Positions 1-13,579 of a stretch of 64,000 bases of DNA are shown here, piece after piece. Within the stretch, counting starts at the first letter, position 1, and every line of letters starts with the position of its first letter. The stretch covers positions 10,614,501 to 10,678,500 of the forward strand of contig NC_061779.1 in the NCBI RefSeq assembly GCF_022458985.1, read 5' to 3'. Under the pieces are notes generated by a model. That model did not search any database. It had not been told where the DNA came from and was given only the letters and a program-made list of their open reading frames with translations. A program made the position numbers and the translations under genes. The stretch comes from Mugil cephalus (lineage: Eukaryota > Chordata > Actinopteri > Mugiliformes > Mugilidae).

Positions 1-2640
1 CACCATTTGGCGAAGAACGAAATCTCGGACCAGATGAACTTCCGGCGAGGATCCTCGGCCAGCTTCACGACCATGTTGTTTAAAATATGCTGCGTCTGGT
101 CCGTGAAGTACTTGTCGAAAGTCTTGACCCAGCCTGACAACGCAAGAGGACGACAAATGTGAGCAGTCTGCGCAACCGTCGGCAAAACGCGCCGTGCCGT
201 GCCCTACAGATTGGATCGTCCCCGTGCGCACCCACCCTCATCTAGCCAGCTGATAGAAAGACACACACACACAAAAAAAAAGGCAGGTAAAGAGATTCAG
301 CGCTGTGGAAAAAGTGCTGCAATGGATCAAAAATAAAACTCATATTTTATTCAAGTAAAGCCGTTCCCCTCAGAAAGTGGTTCCTAAGAAAGTCACGGTA
401 AGGTGCACCAGAGTACAGCAGCTTTTAAACATCGAATATCAAATGTTTGTAGCCTAATACACACTCAAGATGCACTTTTTGAACAATTAGAAGAAATGTC
501 ACTTAAACAGGAATAGTTAGTAAACTAGAACAGGATTACTCACTGGTATACTCATTATCTGATGTGCTTACCTTAAACCCTTAAGTCCCTGCTTTGCATT
601 TACAGAGCCAATTACCAACAGACCTACTTTAATGTGCCACGAGTCAGGTTTGACCATATGATTCTTCATCCGCTATTAATGGCGCTTGTAAAATACTCTT
701 GCGGTGAAATTTAACTAAATGAAGGATCTCTTCGGCACGTCAACGTATCAATACCCGTCAAGTTAGCGAGCGCGCGGCACGGGCTGGTAAACAAGTTTAA
801 TGGAAGTGTCAGTCCAAAATAAAATCTCAGCCAATACCGCGTATAAATAGCGGCAGTTTTTCAATGCCACTATCTTCCTAATTCCATTGTTTGTGGCCAA
901 GCTGTCAGTCACGTCAGCATTATGCTAATGACAATGAGAATGAATGAATCCAATTTGCAGTGATTTCTCCATCCCCTATGGTAAGCCTCCCATCCAGGTA
1001 AGGCACTAAAAGAACTGGCATGATTCTTTCTATATCCCCCCCAAAAAAAACACCCTATTTTGTGTGTGAGACGAAAAAAAAAAAACACTGATGCTTAACA
1101 AAGCCTTTCCGACTCACCTGGGTCATTGTGAGAGTGAGGGACCACAAACACTTGCAGTGGTTCGTTGTCCCACTCGTCGGGCTCATAGGTAATGTCAAAG
1201 CCCTGTTTCCACACACCACCGTCGGGGTTGTCGAAGTTGAGAATGGAGTATACATCCAGCATCTACAATCAAAACACATTTGCACACGATATATCATCGT
1301 ATATCCAAAAACGTTGACTAGAGTCAAGCGAGTCAAGTGACTTTCTGACGTTCCTATTTAAACCAAACCAAGTCCTTTAGAACTGAAGAAGCTACTTGGA
1401 TGAAACATCTTTGAGAAACTCTACAAGTCCTGTTGCCTTTGTTTAACGCTACAGTATAGGTCTTCAGTGGAGGGGGGGACCCCTAGGGGGTCAGCGAAGG
1501 TACTGCAGGGGGTGTCGTAAAATCTTTGGTTGATTAGACACTTTTTATACTTTTTTTTTTTTTTTCACATTTTCCACCACAACTTTAAAGAGAGCCTATT
1601 CAGTCCCCAGGTGAAATCCCATGTATGTATATGTGTTTATGTCAGTTATGTGTTTACGGCAGTTGCATGGTGACCCGCCGAGTTTAATATAGAACACATA
1701 TTGTAGGTAGGGGGTCCCTACTCTCCATTAGTTTGGGGGTCGGTGACCTGAAAAACGTTGAAGACTCCTGCACGACAGGATGTTCAGTTGCGTCTGACTG
1801 TATGGCAGCTCACCTGGACATCAGCTTGACTACGGCTGCCTGCAGCAAATTGGCAATCTTGGGGCTTGACAGCGAGGAAAGTGGGGCGACCATCGAAAGG
1901 TAGGACCCAGGATCCATTGGCACTTCTGAACGGCAGGTGGCCGCTGGGAGACACAGCTCCTGTGTCTGTGAGCTCCATCACAGAGTCCTTTATGTGGCTG
2001 ATGATTTGATGGTTTTCCTCCAGGAGCTGCTCCAGCTGCTCTATCCTGTTCTGCAGGACGGAGATTTGGCTCTGAAACCCACATAAAAATAATAAATCAC
2101 ACAACTGCATGAGGCAAACATTTGCAAATCAAACCCAGATGTTTTCCTCAAGCCTTCTTCCTAAGCCTTCGTTTAAAGACACAAAAATGAGACAATTCGG
2201 TAAAGATAACAGGAGGAGAGGAGATCTAAATGGCTTTATATATCTTTATATCTCTGGTACAATAAATGGATGATTAGATGAGTCTGTTTGCACTGGGTTA
2301 TTAAAAATACAGATCTAGATTCAGTCTTTCATGTACAGCATGAAAATGGTATCACTAATGAGCAATCTGGTCTCAGTTCTATAAAGATATTTATGCTAAT
2401 TTACCATTTGTTGCAGAAAAAAAAAAGAAATGAAAAACTACAAACAAATAACTGCAGACACAGGTCTTCGCACAACACACACAAGAACACTACAGGATTT
2501 AATCTTACCCGTGGAAAGTTCCCGCCATTCTGTCGCCTTGCAGGATCGTGTTGGACTCGATCCAACATCAGATACAGTGAGAACACAGCCACACAAAATA
2601 TGGCCCCACCGCACACTGTCACCTGTTTCCTCAGCTTCAT
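1..2640 (-). CDS. man2a2: Golgi alpha-mannosidase II, isoform 2 (5' part, cut by window edge)
   Basis: Partial gene: four coding exons are visible, 2509-2640, 1814-2071, 1118-1262 and 1-133, all with GT-AG borders and matching phases; the rest lies left of the window. The start at 2640 is chosen because the protein then opens as in vertebrate MAN2A2 ([20 protein letters not shown]). This is a short cytosolic tail and a single signal-anchor membrane segment (about residues 8-26) of a type II Golgi protein, followed by a coiled-coil stem ([15 protein letters not shown]). Exon 3 brings in the glycoside hydrolase 38 zinc motif PHSHNDPGW (about residues 172-180, completed by exon 4). The family removes two mannoses from GlcNAcMan5GlcNAc2 in N-glycan maturation. 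An in-frame extension upstream of the ATG exists but is not conserved in character and was not used. MAN2A1 is the alternative; the stem sequence and the neighbour unc45a favour MAN2A2. Confidence 0.93.
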
Positions 2641-4773
2641 CCTCCTCTGGAGCTGTCTTCTTTCCGGGATTTCAATTTTGGGTTTTTTTTTTTGAAAGCC
2701 CTTGACTAGGGTGTTTTTTTCCAGAGAGAAAAAAAAGTCCTTGAAAACTGGAAAGCAATCCCTCACAGTGCAGTCACAAAAAATGATGGAAAGCAACCAA
2801 CTACACAAGTATTAATTGTTCAGTTCCAGCTCTGTGATACCTCCAGCCTCCACTCACCATACTGGAGACCACAGAGAATGGGGCTTCAGCGGTGACAGCA
2901 GCGAAGAATGGTACTAAATCACCAATAGCTGGCAAGAAGTCAGACAGCTCTGGCCAAACCACAGCCACCGGTGGAGTCCTTCAAAGTATCCCTTGTGCTC
3001 AACCATCCAAATCGATGAGATTGCGAGAAAGGGGGGGAAAAAAAAAAAAAAAGGGACAGAGGGACCTAAAACAGGCAGCCTAGTGTCCTTAGTGGGCCTG
3101 CTCTCTTCGTCCAGTCCCCACTCACGCAGCACAGTCCAATCCTCCTGAGCGGCTGATCAGCCCCTTTCGCTCAATTGGCTTCCAGCGCCATGGCCGCTTG
3201 CACACTCGTCTGTGGCGGTGCAAAGGAGCAGGCTGAAGAGAAAGAGGCCAACTTGGCTTAGAGGAGCAGCTTTTTTTTTTTTTTTTTAATCAAGCCCCAA
3301 CTCTGCCCAAAGCAGCTCCAGGAATTAAAATGAGACAAATGTCATTCTCCTCTCAGCAGCATAGTGAATGCATATCTACTGTGGCAGCACGGGCAGCACG
3401 TCTGTCCTTGATCACAGGCGGCCAAGCTGGAGTCACATTAGAGGGTCCTCTTCAGCTGTTGGGAAATGTTTCAGAATGATGAAACAAGCCAATACACGCG
3501 CATTCATATAATAAACACATATTTTTGGCTCAGAGACGGACTAACAAGAAGCAAGTTTTGCGATCCGCAGGGGAAAATACCCTGTTGGGTCTGAAGGGGG
3601 AGGAAACACGGGCACTTAGTCTGGTGTTTCCCCCCCAGCACTAATACGTGTTCATGTTTTCCTCTGTGTGCAAATCCACGATCATAATCCGCTCACTTCC
3701 CAAGCATCTCAGCCACAACTGCAGGGAGTTGGGATAATAACTTAGAGCTTGCAATAGCTAGGACTTTCTCAGAAGAAACTGGAGGAAGGTGATTATATCT
3801 TGGATCATCTGAGCAGCCGGCATGAAAGGTTTTGCTGTGTCGATGTCTGCTGGAGAAAACTAGTGGCCAGACTCCCGCATTCCTGGGACAAACAGTGCAG
3901 ATAGTATCTGATCATAGAGGAGGGGGGGAGGACCAGAATAAACAGTCCTGGTAATTCATAATATGCTAATTATAAACTGGCCTGAGCTGTCCTCTTGTTT
4001 GTGAAGGCTGACATCTCCAGCTTTATTCAAATTTCTTTTAGTTAACAACAATCGGGCAGCTGGGCAGAGGACCTTTGGTAGCTTTAAACTTAGGTGCACT
4101 TATAATATATGAATGTGCACGTTGTCCTACGTTAGGTCACATATGCGGCAGCAGTTTGTTTCGGTTTTATCTCTTTAACCCACTCACGTACACGGTCTAC
4201 ATATATATTTTTTTTTTTATCCCAGTTACTTGGAGGTTAACTAGCCCCGGATATCGGGATTGCGGAGCTAAGCAAGCTAGAGCTAGCTACCAAACCCTCC
4301 ATCAAGTTACACCAAGTGCAGCTAGTTTGGGAGCAAGATGCAAGAGTCGGTCGACGTTAGCGTGATTGTCACTGGAGATGAAACGGAGTGGACAGGAGTC
4401 ACAGCTTCACGGCAGGTTGACGTCGAGCGGTGCAGACGGTAGCAAGTACGGGCTTGACAACATTAACACAATACGTGGCTGATATCTCGGCTAACTATTC
4501 CCTTTCCATTTAAACCTCGTCCATCGTTTGTGTTCGACCTTGGGACCGTGCGTCTTTGTGAACGAAATGAGGAAAAAAAAACTGTCGTTACCCATTAAAG
4601 GAGAGTATCCCGGAAGAGCGCGGTGGTGTTCGTGCTTTTAGCTCCAGGCTGACAGATTACCTACTAGACTAGCCTCAGCTTTAGCTTAGCGGCTAGCATC
4701 GCAGAGCTGCCGCAAAGGGTTGTGGGAAGGGAGAGAGAGCAAAGACGGATAGAGAAAGATGCTCGTATCGATT
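2641..4773. other. Intergenic DNA upstream of man2a2
   Basis: No further coding exon is seen. The non-coding first exon and promoter of man2a2 should lie here. The best promoter-like stretch is about 4370-4740: it is richer in CpG than its surroundings and carries an ETS-type CCGGAAG at about 4611. I cannot place the first exon or its donor with confidence. The rest is ordinary non-coding sequence with poly-A and poly-T runs near 3040 and 3272. Confidence 0.4.
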
Positions 4774-5360
4774 CAGGAATGTCGATACTTTCAATATAGA
4801 CGTGTGTTTTTTAGAATCGATCTTCACATTAAAATATCGACACCAAGTCCACTTTCACAAGAAATATGAATGTTACATTAATTATTGTACTACATTATAC
4901 TACATTACTAATCAATTCTAAAAAATAAAAAAATAAAAAATGATGGAAGCCCTTCAGAGGGGCAGGCAATATCCAGCTATGTAGTAAAAATAGATGACAG
5001 CGAAGACCGCTCTGTCTGATCCAGAAAGAATTATATTGAAGTCAGAGAGACTGTTCTTATTTTCATTTCATGTTTGAGAGAGATTTTTTATGTGATTTCC
5101 TCAGATTTTCAGTTGACTTGTTGATTTGCAAAGTCTGTAATTGCTCTGATTAAAGAGACTTAGGATATTTGGCAGCTTGTTTACTTGTTATACCGGGGTA
5201 TAAAATAAAAATTTCAAAATTATATTCACAAATGTTCATTATAAAAGTCCTAATTTTCATAAGTAGACGTCTAAAAGTATCGATGGCGGTATCGGGTTCT
5301 TAGCCTTGGTATTACTTGGTATCGGATCGAAAGATAAAATAGAGGTATCACACATCCCTG
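4774..5360. mobile_element. hAT-like non-autonomous DNA transposon relic
   Basis: The block starts CAGGAATGTCGATAC and ends with GTATCACACATCCCTG. These are imperfect inverted ends of the CAGGGATG type seen in hAT elements. The inside is AT-rich and full of the ATCGATAC/TATCGG motifs that mark a common fish repeat. There is no transposase ORF. No clean 8-bp target duplication is visible, so the copy is old or its ends are slightly misplaced. Confidence 0.45.
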
Positions 5361-8151
5361 CTGCCGGTCAGTCAGTGATTGACCTGCGGCTTTGGCAGGT
5401 TTTAAAAGAAATGCACCGACCTTTGATTTCTACTAAACCTGAGACCTCTGCACTGCGACACGAGTTCGAACATTAGAGAATGATTGCTGCATAATTAATC
5501 ACTGTTGTAAAATAACGAACTTTCAACTCATTTCCATCACTTCCAATGCATAATATTGTCATTTGCAAATCCATTGTTTTAATATTTAGAACCAGACAGC
5601 CAGCAGCTCAGAGACAGGATAGAGCCAGATAATGATCACACTAAAATCCCTGGATTAACCGGTTATTAACACTGCACATTTTCATTTACAGTATGTGGGT
5701 GACTGCACAGTAAAAAAAAATGTTTCGAGTAAGAACTATCCCCTATCTTGCAGCCCTTTGTTGTGGGTATACGTGAGACAGCTGCTCTCAGCATTATCTT
5801 GTTTGTTTATCTGAGTCCAAAATGCACAAGTCCAAAAAACCTATTTTTGCCTGTGACAAGACTAAAAGCAATGACGGCAGGAGAGCATAGCTTGATTTGA
5901 AGTGACCCCAAAAATATGCGGCTTATTTACAAAATCTGCTAAGACTTTCTTCAGGACAAAGACGGCTCAAACATCTGAACAGCCATCTACTAAAATAAAA
6001 CCTTTCACAAATCAGAATAACTGTCCACTTCTCATCACATATGGTCTGTGGATTTGGCAGCTTTTGAGTATGTGATTATATAATTAAGCGACTGCAGAGC
6101 AAACATGGTCCAGTGGATGATATATTAAAGATCACCATCAGTCAGTGAAGTCCAGCTATACAGCTACTGCAGAGGAACTACGTTAACCTCTATGTCTGCA
6201 GTCTCCCCCATAAACAAAAAGTCTGAGACCAAAGCTGAAGAATGAGCCTGACTGCTGCTGATATGAAAAGACTTTAATCTAATAGTGCTTCACATATGAG
6301 TCACTATGTTGGTTTTTGAAGGCTCATTCAGTAACTTCTTGTGTGTTTATGGAATCACAACTTTAGCCAACGCTTTAATTATTAATTAGCAGATTGTGTG
6401 GGACATGACAGGAACAGATGGTCCTGTTTTGGTTTTGCTCCAGTCACAGGAATCACATAACTTTGAACGTTCTCTACAAAAACATTCAAAGTTCAGTGGT
6501 TACAGTGCAAAATGTTATTTGAAGACTAAAAAATTATTTTGATTCCAGGAAATGATGCATGAACGCTGCTCCGAAAACACAGTCTCTCACAAACAAAGTG
6601 TTAGGGAACAAATGTTGACACAGCTGCTTTTAATTTAGATTTCAGACCTGATCGTGAGTGCTGCTGCTGAGCCTCGTGGATATGCTGTAGAACTGTTATG
6701 TAAGATGTCTGACACCGAGCCACCAAGGAAATGTTGTAAACTAATTGTCCACGGTGGATATTCTTCTAAATCAACAAAGCTGCCATGGTAATGTGAGAGT
6801 CTTAACAGGTGTACTTGAGCGTGAGTCCCAAAGGGAACCACCCTGTCTCCAAGGCAACAGAGGACACACAACAAGAGTGTTTGGCTGTCCCGGTAAAAGA
6901 GAGTTCCCCAGGGACTGATGCAGGTAATACGATAACAGGACACTTCCTTCGGTGCTATTGATATGTGGGGTGGCACCAAAACAGCAGAGTTGGTTATATA
7001 ATACTGTCTGTATGTCACTACTTTGTGTTTCATTCATTAAAAAAATTATCTTCTCCACTATACACTTTTGCAAGTTTTGATGCACGGGCTTTTTATTTCA
7101 GGGCTTCTATTTGGAGTATTGTTATATTTTACTGTAGTGTATTTCAGTAGCAAAGTGTGAGTTATGCAGAGAAGTTGCAGCTCCTTATGTCCTAAATGAT
7201 TGGTGGAGCTCAGGTTTTTATTTGGAACATCTATGGGCGGTGCACACCTGAAACTCATAAGAATAAGGTCCCAATTAAATGCAGTCATTTGCAGTTAAGG
7301 GAAGTGTATGGGATTAACTTGTTTATTCACTTGTCCTGTGCACGTATACTTACTCTATTCAGATTAACAAGATGTGATAAACATGTCCACCCCAGGTTTG
7401 TATGTGTTTATGTGTTGTTGCATGTTAGTTATAATGTTTTACTGTATGTTACATCTTGTGTTGTCTAGTCAATCACATCTCTTGTTTTGACTTTTTATAA
7501 ACTGTGTATAAGAGTCTTTAATCCTAATCTGTTATAATCTATTAATAAGAACAATTGCTGTGTTGTTATGTTATACAAACATCGCCTCACTTGCCTTGCT
7601 TTTGGCAATCGATAACCATAAAAACATTTCATAATGAGTCACGCAGTCAACTATGAATATTGATTATGCATGGATAAAGAGTTGTTTGGTAGTGAAAATA
7701 GTTCAATAATAAGAAGCATTACCGTCAACCTGGTACATATCATGCATGTGTAAGGTTAAACCATCTAAGCATTATGTCTGTTTGCAGCAATAAAACATTT
7801 CATAAATACATGAACGGTTAAACCACTCTTCTGTTATGATATAATCAGCCAGATATAACTCAGAGTGTCAGCCTGGACAGGAGAAAGCCAAGGAATGGAA
7901 ATGTAACCAAATAAAGCAGAGATGGAGACGGAGACGCGTTCGCTGCCCTCTTCCTTATATGGTAACAGCGCGTGGAACGCAGGGGCGGGGCTGGTACGTA
8001 AACGTCATCAACGTGCACCGGACACCCGGAAGCTTAATAGCAAGATGTGACATGTTTGGCTGAAGTTAACGGTGTTTGTGACCACGTAGAGTGAAAATAA
8101 ACCACGTATTCATCGTATTAAGTTAACCTGTTCTGTGTGTAGCAGAGGAAA
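5361..8151. other. Intergenic DNA upstream of unc45a
   Basis: No gene or recognisable element was found. The short ORFs between 6635 and 7468 have no family character and overlap each other on both strands. The last 250 bases (about 7925-8151) carry CpGs and a GGGGCGGGG GC-box near 7982, and are the probable unc45a promoter and 5' UTR. Confidence 0.5.
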
Positions 8152-11100
8152 ATGAGCGAGAGCGGAAAGCAAAAGGTAAGGCAACAATTAAACGTCGTAT
8201 AAACCTTTTAGCTTAGCAGATTCCGATTCGTTTGTTTGTAGCTTATCTGGCATCTTAGGACCCAGTCACTCAAACTGTCTCTTTCCATCCAAGGACCCTT
8301 CAGCTTTGAAGGAGGAGGGGAACAATCTTTTCAAGGCAGGAGACCTGCAGGGCGCTGTCTGCTGTTACACCAAAGCCCTAAAGCTCAGTGAGAGCCAAGC
8401 AGATAGTGCTGTTCTGTACCGCAACCGATCCGCCTGCTACCTTAAACTGGAGGACTACAGCAAGGCAGAGGCTGATGCTTCAAAAGGTCGGATGTTACTC
8501 TGTGCATTGTTCGTAACAATGTCACTGACACATTGTTTTTCCTTCCAAACTAAGTAAACTAAGCCATGGATTGTTTTGGTTGCCACAACGCACAAAAGTT
8601 AACATAAAGCATCTACATAAAGTAGCTCTTTATAATTATTAAGTAGGTACTGTAGACCAATGTCTGAATTGTTGATAAAAACAGACAAATCTGGGTATTG
8701 CTGCATGAACAGTCCCCTTCAAAGAGTTGGGAATTTGATGAACACGGGTATGATGTCCGTCTTTTTTCAGCACTTGACACTGACCCCGGTGACGTCAAAG
8801 CCAGGTTTCGGAGGGCCCAGGCTTTTCAGAAACTTGGTCGGCTTGACCAGGCTTTCCTGGATGCCCAGAGGTGCGCCCAGCTAGAACCTAAAAACAAAGC
8901 ATTCCAGGATCTACTCCGACAGCTGGGAGCACAGATCCAGCAAAAGGTGGTGTGATGTCGATGGATTAATCTTGTTTTAGTCTAAAACCGTTTTCTGATT
9001 GCAGATGCTAATTAAAGTATTGTCTCTTAACCCTTCAGTCAGCACAACTAAACTCCACGGATGCTCGTGTGCAGCAGATGTTCTCCCTGCTCTTAGATAC
9101 ATCTGCTAAAGACTCAGATCGACAGAAGGTAAAGATGGGCCATGAGTCTTATCAAATTTCTTTTATTTACTCCTGATGTTTTGATTCGGCTGTAACGCTG
9201 GAGCACCAAAATAATGCGACCCTTTATTTACTTTCAGGCTGCCCAGAATCTGGTGGTGTTATCTCGAGACGAAGCGGGAGCTGAGCAGATTTTCCGTAAC
9301 GATGGTGTGAAGCTAATTCAGAAACTTCTTCAGTCAAAGCTGGAGGAGGTTGTTCTTTCTGCTCTCAGGACATTAGTTGGGCTGTGCACAGGACATCAGT
9401 CAAGAGTAAGTGAGACACTCCCCTATAAAGTTATCCATGCCAGTCCTTTTTAATGGGCCCACATATTTAAATCAGTTGCTTTGCAGCTTTTTTTGCTGAC
9501 ACAAAGTGTTATTCTCAGGCTATGGCTATAGTAAATGAGTTGGGAATGGAGCAGCTGTGTGCGGTAATGGGAACAGCAGCCACCACTGTGTCTCTGGCCG
9601 CCTGCCACCTGCTGCAAGTGATGTTTGAGGCTCTGACGGAGGGTATGAAAAGAGAGATCAGAGGGAAAGATGAAGCCATACTTCCTGGTGAGTTTGGACA
9701 CTGAAAATGTTTATATTTAGAGATTTTTTTATGCTCTTTTTGGCACAAGGGCATCTTCTAGCTTTCTGTTCTTTTTCCATTCATTGTATGAATTTGACAC
9801 AGAACCGTCCAAGGAGCTGCGTTCAATGTTGCGCCACCTCTTGGAAATGTTGCCTGCATCTAATGTGTCAGGGCCGGGAAGAGACAGCGCCATCAACCTT
9901 CTTGTCAAACAAGTACCGCGCAAGTCCTTGAAAAACCCCGACAACTCCCTAACGTTATGGGTGATAGACCAAGGTATGTAACACACGTGCATGTAATCAT
10001 ATTTCTTTAATCATTACACATTGGTGGATATAAACAACCATATGATTCACATATCAGTGTCTTCACATTAACATGTTTTCAAGTTGTTTGCCAGACTTTT
10101 ATTTTTTGAGATAGTCGCTCCCTAATTCAGATTAATGACCTCTTTTCTGCAGGGCTAACGAAAATCCTGCAGGTTGCCGGGACCGTCCCTGAGGTCTCAG
10201 AAGGACCGCCTCTCACAGACAACACTCACATGAGCTGCTCTGTCTTGCTGAGCAAACTCTACGATGACCTAAATAGCGACAAAGAGAGGGACAACTTCCA
10301 CAAACTGTGTGAAGAATATGTCCAGTGAGTTGACCACCAAAGCTTCACATTCTTATTCCAGAGTTGCTTCCTCCTCTGCAATGTATGGGCATTGAAAATC
10401 TTTATTCAAGCCAAAGGAATCTGTGACTGATTTTGTGCTTCTCTACGAAGGCAACACTTTAGCCGACTTGGCCTGGACGCCAAGCTGCGAGCCATACAGA
10501 CGGTCTCCGTGCTCCTCCAAGGGCCGAGCGACGTTGGCAACAGAACTCTGGAAATGTCAGGAATGATGGACGCTGTGATTTCTCTGTGCGCCTCCAAAGA
10601 TGTCACTCACCAGCAGGTAGCGGTGGAGGCTCTTATTCATGCTGCGGGCAAAGCCAAGAGAGCCTCCTTCATCACAGCCAACGGCGTTGCCCTCCTCAAG
10701 GACCTCTACAAGAAGAGCGAGAATGACAGGATACGTGTGAGAGCCCTCGTGGTGAGTGCTGCAGATAGCTGGAGAAAATAACAGTTCTAAATCAAGATAA
10801 AACTGACTCTTTTGTGTGGGTTACTACACAGGGTTTGTGCAAGCTTGGATCAGCAGGGGGGACAGATTTCAGCATGAAACAGTTTGCAGAGGGCTCCACG
10901 CTTAAGCTTGCCAAGCAGTGCAGGAAGTATGTTTGCCTGTTTTGAATTTTGAACCTAGCTAGATTAAGAGAAATGTGTCATTCGTGACTAACATACTTGC
11001 ATAACATAATTTAAATCAACAGATACAGTGTATTATTGCATGAAAAACAAATAAGAGGCAAGGTCTATCTCTTTCTCTGTCTAGATGGCTATGTAATGAA

Positions 11101-13579
11101 TCTCTGCCCCCAACCTCCCGCCGCTGGTCTGTAGAAGGTCTCGCCTACCTCACCTTTGATGCTGATGTGAAGGAAGACTTGGTGGAAGACAAGAATGCTC
11201 TCTTGGCCATGTTTGAACTAGCAAAGGTTCAACTGATCACTTTATTGCTTTTATTACTACTTTAATACATACTAAGACACTTCTGAAGTGGGTTTTGATG
11301 GGATTCGAAATGTATCTGTAGTATCTATATCAATATTGCATCACACTAGGATACACTGACACTGACTTTTGTGTCTTCCTACAGTCTGAGGACAAGACTG
11401 TGCTCTTTGCTGTGGGCTCCACATTAGTGAATTGCACCAACAGCTATGAAGTGGAGAAGCCAGACCCTCAAATGGTGGAGCTGGCCAAGTATGCAAAGCA
11501 GCATGTGCCTGAGGAACACCCTAAGGTACTGTTTAAATGCTCCTTTTTTCATGTAAAGCTCACATTACAAAATGCATTGTTAAGATTGCACAGGAGTTGT
11601 AATGTCCTATTTGTAGGTGTATTTTTATACTATAAAGTGTAGCTGTTACACTTCAAACCATTTGTCTTTTTATGTCAGGATGCACCTTCCTATGTGGAAA
11701 AAAGGCTGGGGAAGCTACTGGAGGCTGGTGTGGTGTCTGCATTGGTGTGTATGGTCAAACAGGAGAGCCCTGCCCTCACCGAGGCTTGTAAGGAGTGCAT
11801 TGCCAGGTAGGGAATGTCACTAAGACTTTTCACTGACTGTTCGCCTCTGTAGATCTTTACGGCTAATGACACTTTTCACGGCAGGGTGTTCTTGGCTGTG
11901 GTGGAACGCCAGGAAGACAGAGGGACAGTGGTGGCACAGGGTGGAGGAAAGGTAGAGCGAACACTTTACTTTGCGCACTGGACCAAGCATGTCGGTTTTG
12001 GACGTTTTAAATAATTTACGCGTGCTGTTCTCTTCCTCAGGCTCTGATCCCACTTACATCTGACAACACAAATGTAGGAAAAATCAAGGCTGCACAAGCC
12101 CTGGCAAAAATAACCATCACATCCAACCCAGAGATTGCCTTTCCGGGAGAACGGGTAAGAATGCATCTATTTTTTTTTTATATATATATTTATATTTAAT
12201 ATATTATTACCTTAAACACCTGACATCAACCTGCTACTGGAGATTGTTGCCAAACAAAATTTCGTGGTAGCGTGCAATGACATTAAAGTTCCTCTATTAA
12301 TAAGCCACATCAGTTAAAAAAAATAAAAAATAACTCGTCTCGTTTAACCTTGTCTTGCATTCTGTTGTCAGATCTATGAGGTGGTGCGCCCCCTTGTCAG
12401 TCTCCTGAGTCTTGAGTGCACCCTGCTGCAGAACTTCGAGGCACTGATGGCTCTCACCAACCTGGCCGGCATCAGCGAACGACTCAGGTTGGCCACTAGG
12501 GGGCATTGTCTCCTAAGAATACGTGTACAAACAGTTCATATTATAGATTTAGGAATACATTTTTAGTTTGGCATACAAGATCAGCTTTTGTCTTCTAAAT
12601 TATTAAAGGACCATGAAAATGTTTCCACTAAAGCTGTGACTTCATTTGGTCAAATAATTTGATCATTAACTTAATTAATTAAAAATTACATGTCAAGATC
12701 TTTATGGGCACACACAGGCCATGTCGCGTTCTTTTCACATTCATTCTTTCTTTTTGATTCACAGGCAAAAGATCATAAAAGAGGAAGCTGTTCCAAAGAT
12801 TGAAGGTTACATGTTTGAGGAGCACGAACTGGTCCGAGCTTCTTCCACAGAGTGCATGTGCAATATGATTTTAAGTACAGAGGTAAGGCGCATATTACAG
12901 TAAGCAGTATCAGTCAGTGCAAAGCTGTTTAGGAAATTATTGTCTGCATGTAACCCATCAAAGTGAGAACACTTGGAGCAGTAGGCACAGCTCCTAAAGA
13001 ATCCGTAGTACAAATCTGAGGAAATGTTGGACTTTGTTGTGTCCTCAGGTGCAGAAACGGTATCTGGCCACAGGGAATGATCGGCTGAAGCTGCTCGTGC
13101 TTTACAGCGGGGAGGAGGACGAGAGGCTACGGAAAGCTGCAGCAGGAAGTCTGGCCATGCTGACCGCTGAACAGCCTGAGATCTGCGCCCGCATCCCTGA
13201 AACTGTAAGAAATCCACCAACATCACATTGAAATAATGAAACTTTTGCTATCTTTACCTCACATGGCTCCTGTTGCCTTTTTTTTTCTCAGACAACCCAC
13301 TGGCTAGAGATTTTGCAAGCATTGCTGCTATGCGAAATATCCGACCTACGTCATCGCGGAGCGGTCATCGTCCACAATATGATTCAGGCGGAGAAGAGTC
13401 TGGCTGAGACGCTCATGGAGAGTGAAGCTCTGGAGATTCTTTCTGTCCTTGCAAAGGGAGGAGAGGGCACTTCAGATCCTGTCTCCAAGGTAGCTCAGAA
13501 CTGTCTGGATAAAGCCATGGAGTACGGTATCATCAAAAGCAGGGAAGGAAAGGAAAAGAGCGAAGGAACTGAACCCTGA
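8152..13579 (+). CDS. unc45a: UNC45 myosin chaperone A
   Basis: Nineteen coding exons joined in consistent phase: 8152-8175, 8294-8486, 8771-8946, 9039-9128, 9238-9405, 9519-9687, 9803-9973, 10153-10324, 10451-10751, 10832-10926, 11085-11226, 11385-11525, 11679-11806, 11885-11951, 12041-12154, 12372-12487, 12765-12882, 13049-13204, 13292-13579. They give 942 aa, close to human UNC45A at 944. The N-terminus (about residues 9-115) is a TPR domain of three helix pairs ([56 protein letters not shown]), which binds the Hsp90/Hsp70 tail. The central and C-terminal parts are armadillo-like helices with the UCS domain (roughly 520-930), which binds the myosin motor. The family folds myosin with Hsp90 in the cytosol; UNC45A is the general form and UNC45B the muscle form. 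Neighbours man2a2 and rccd1 support A over B. Confidence 0.95.

Noticed and set aside
2641-2808. Longer man2a2 N-terminus from an upstream ATG
   Set aside because: The extra residues are lysine- and phenylalanine-rich read-through of A/T runs. [12 protein letters not shown] is the known family start.
8152-13579. unc45b (muscle form) instead of unc45a
   Set aside because: Length, the short [20 protein letters not shown] start and the neighbours man2a2 and rccd1 favour unc45a.
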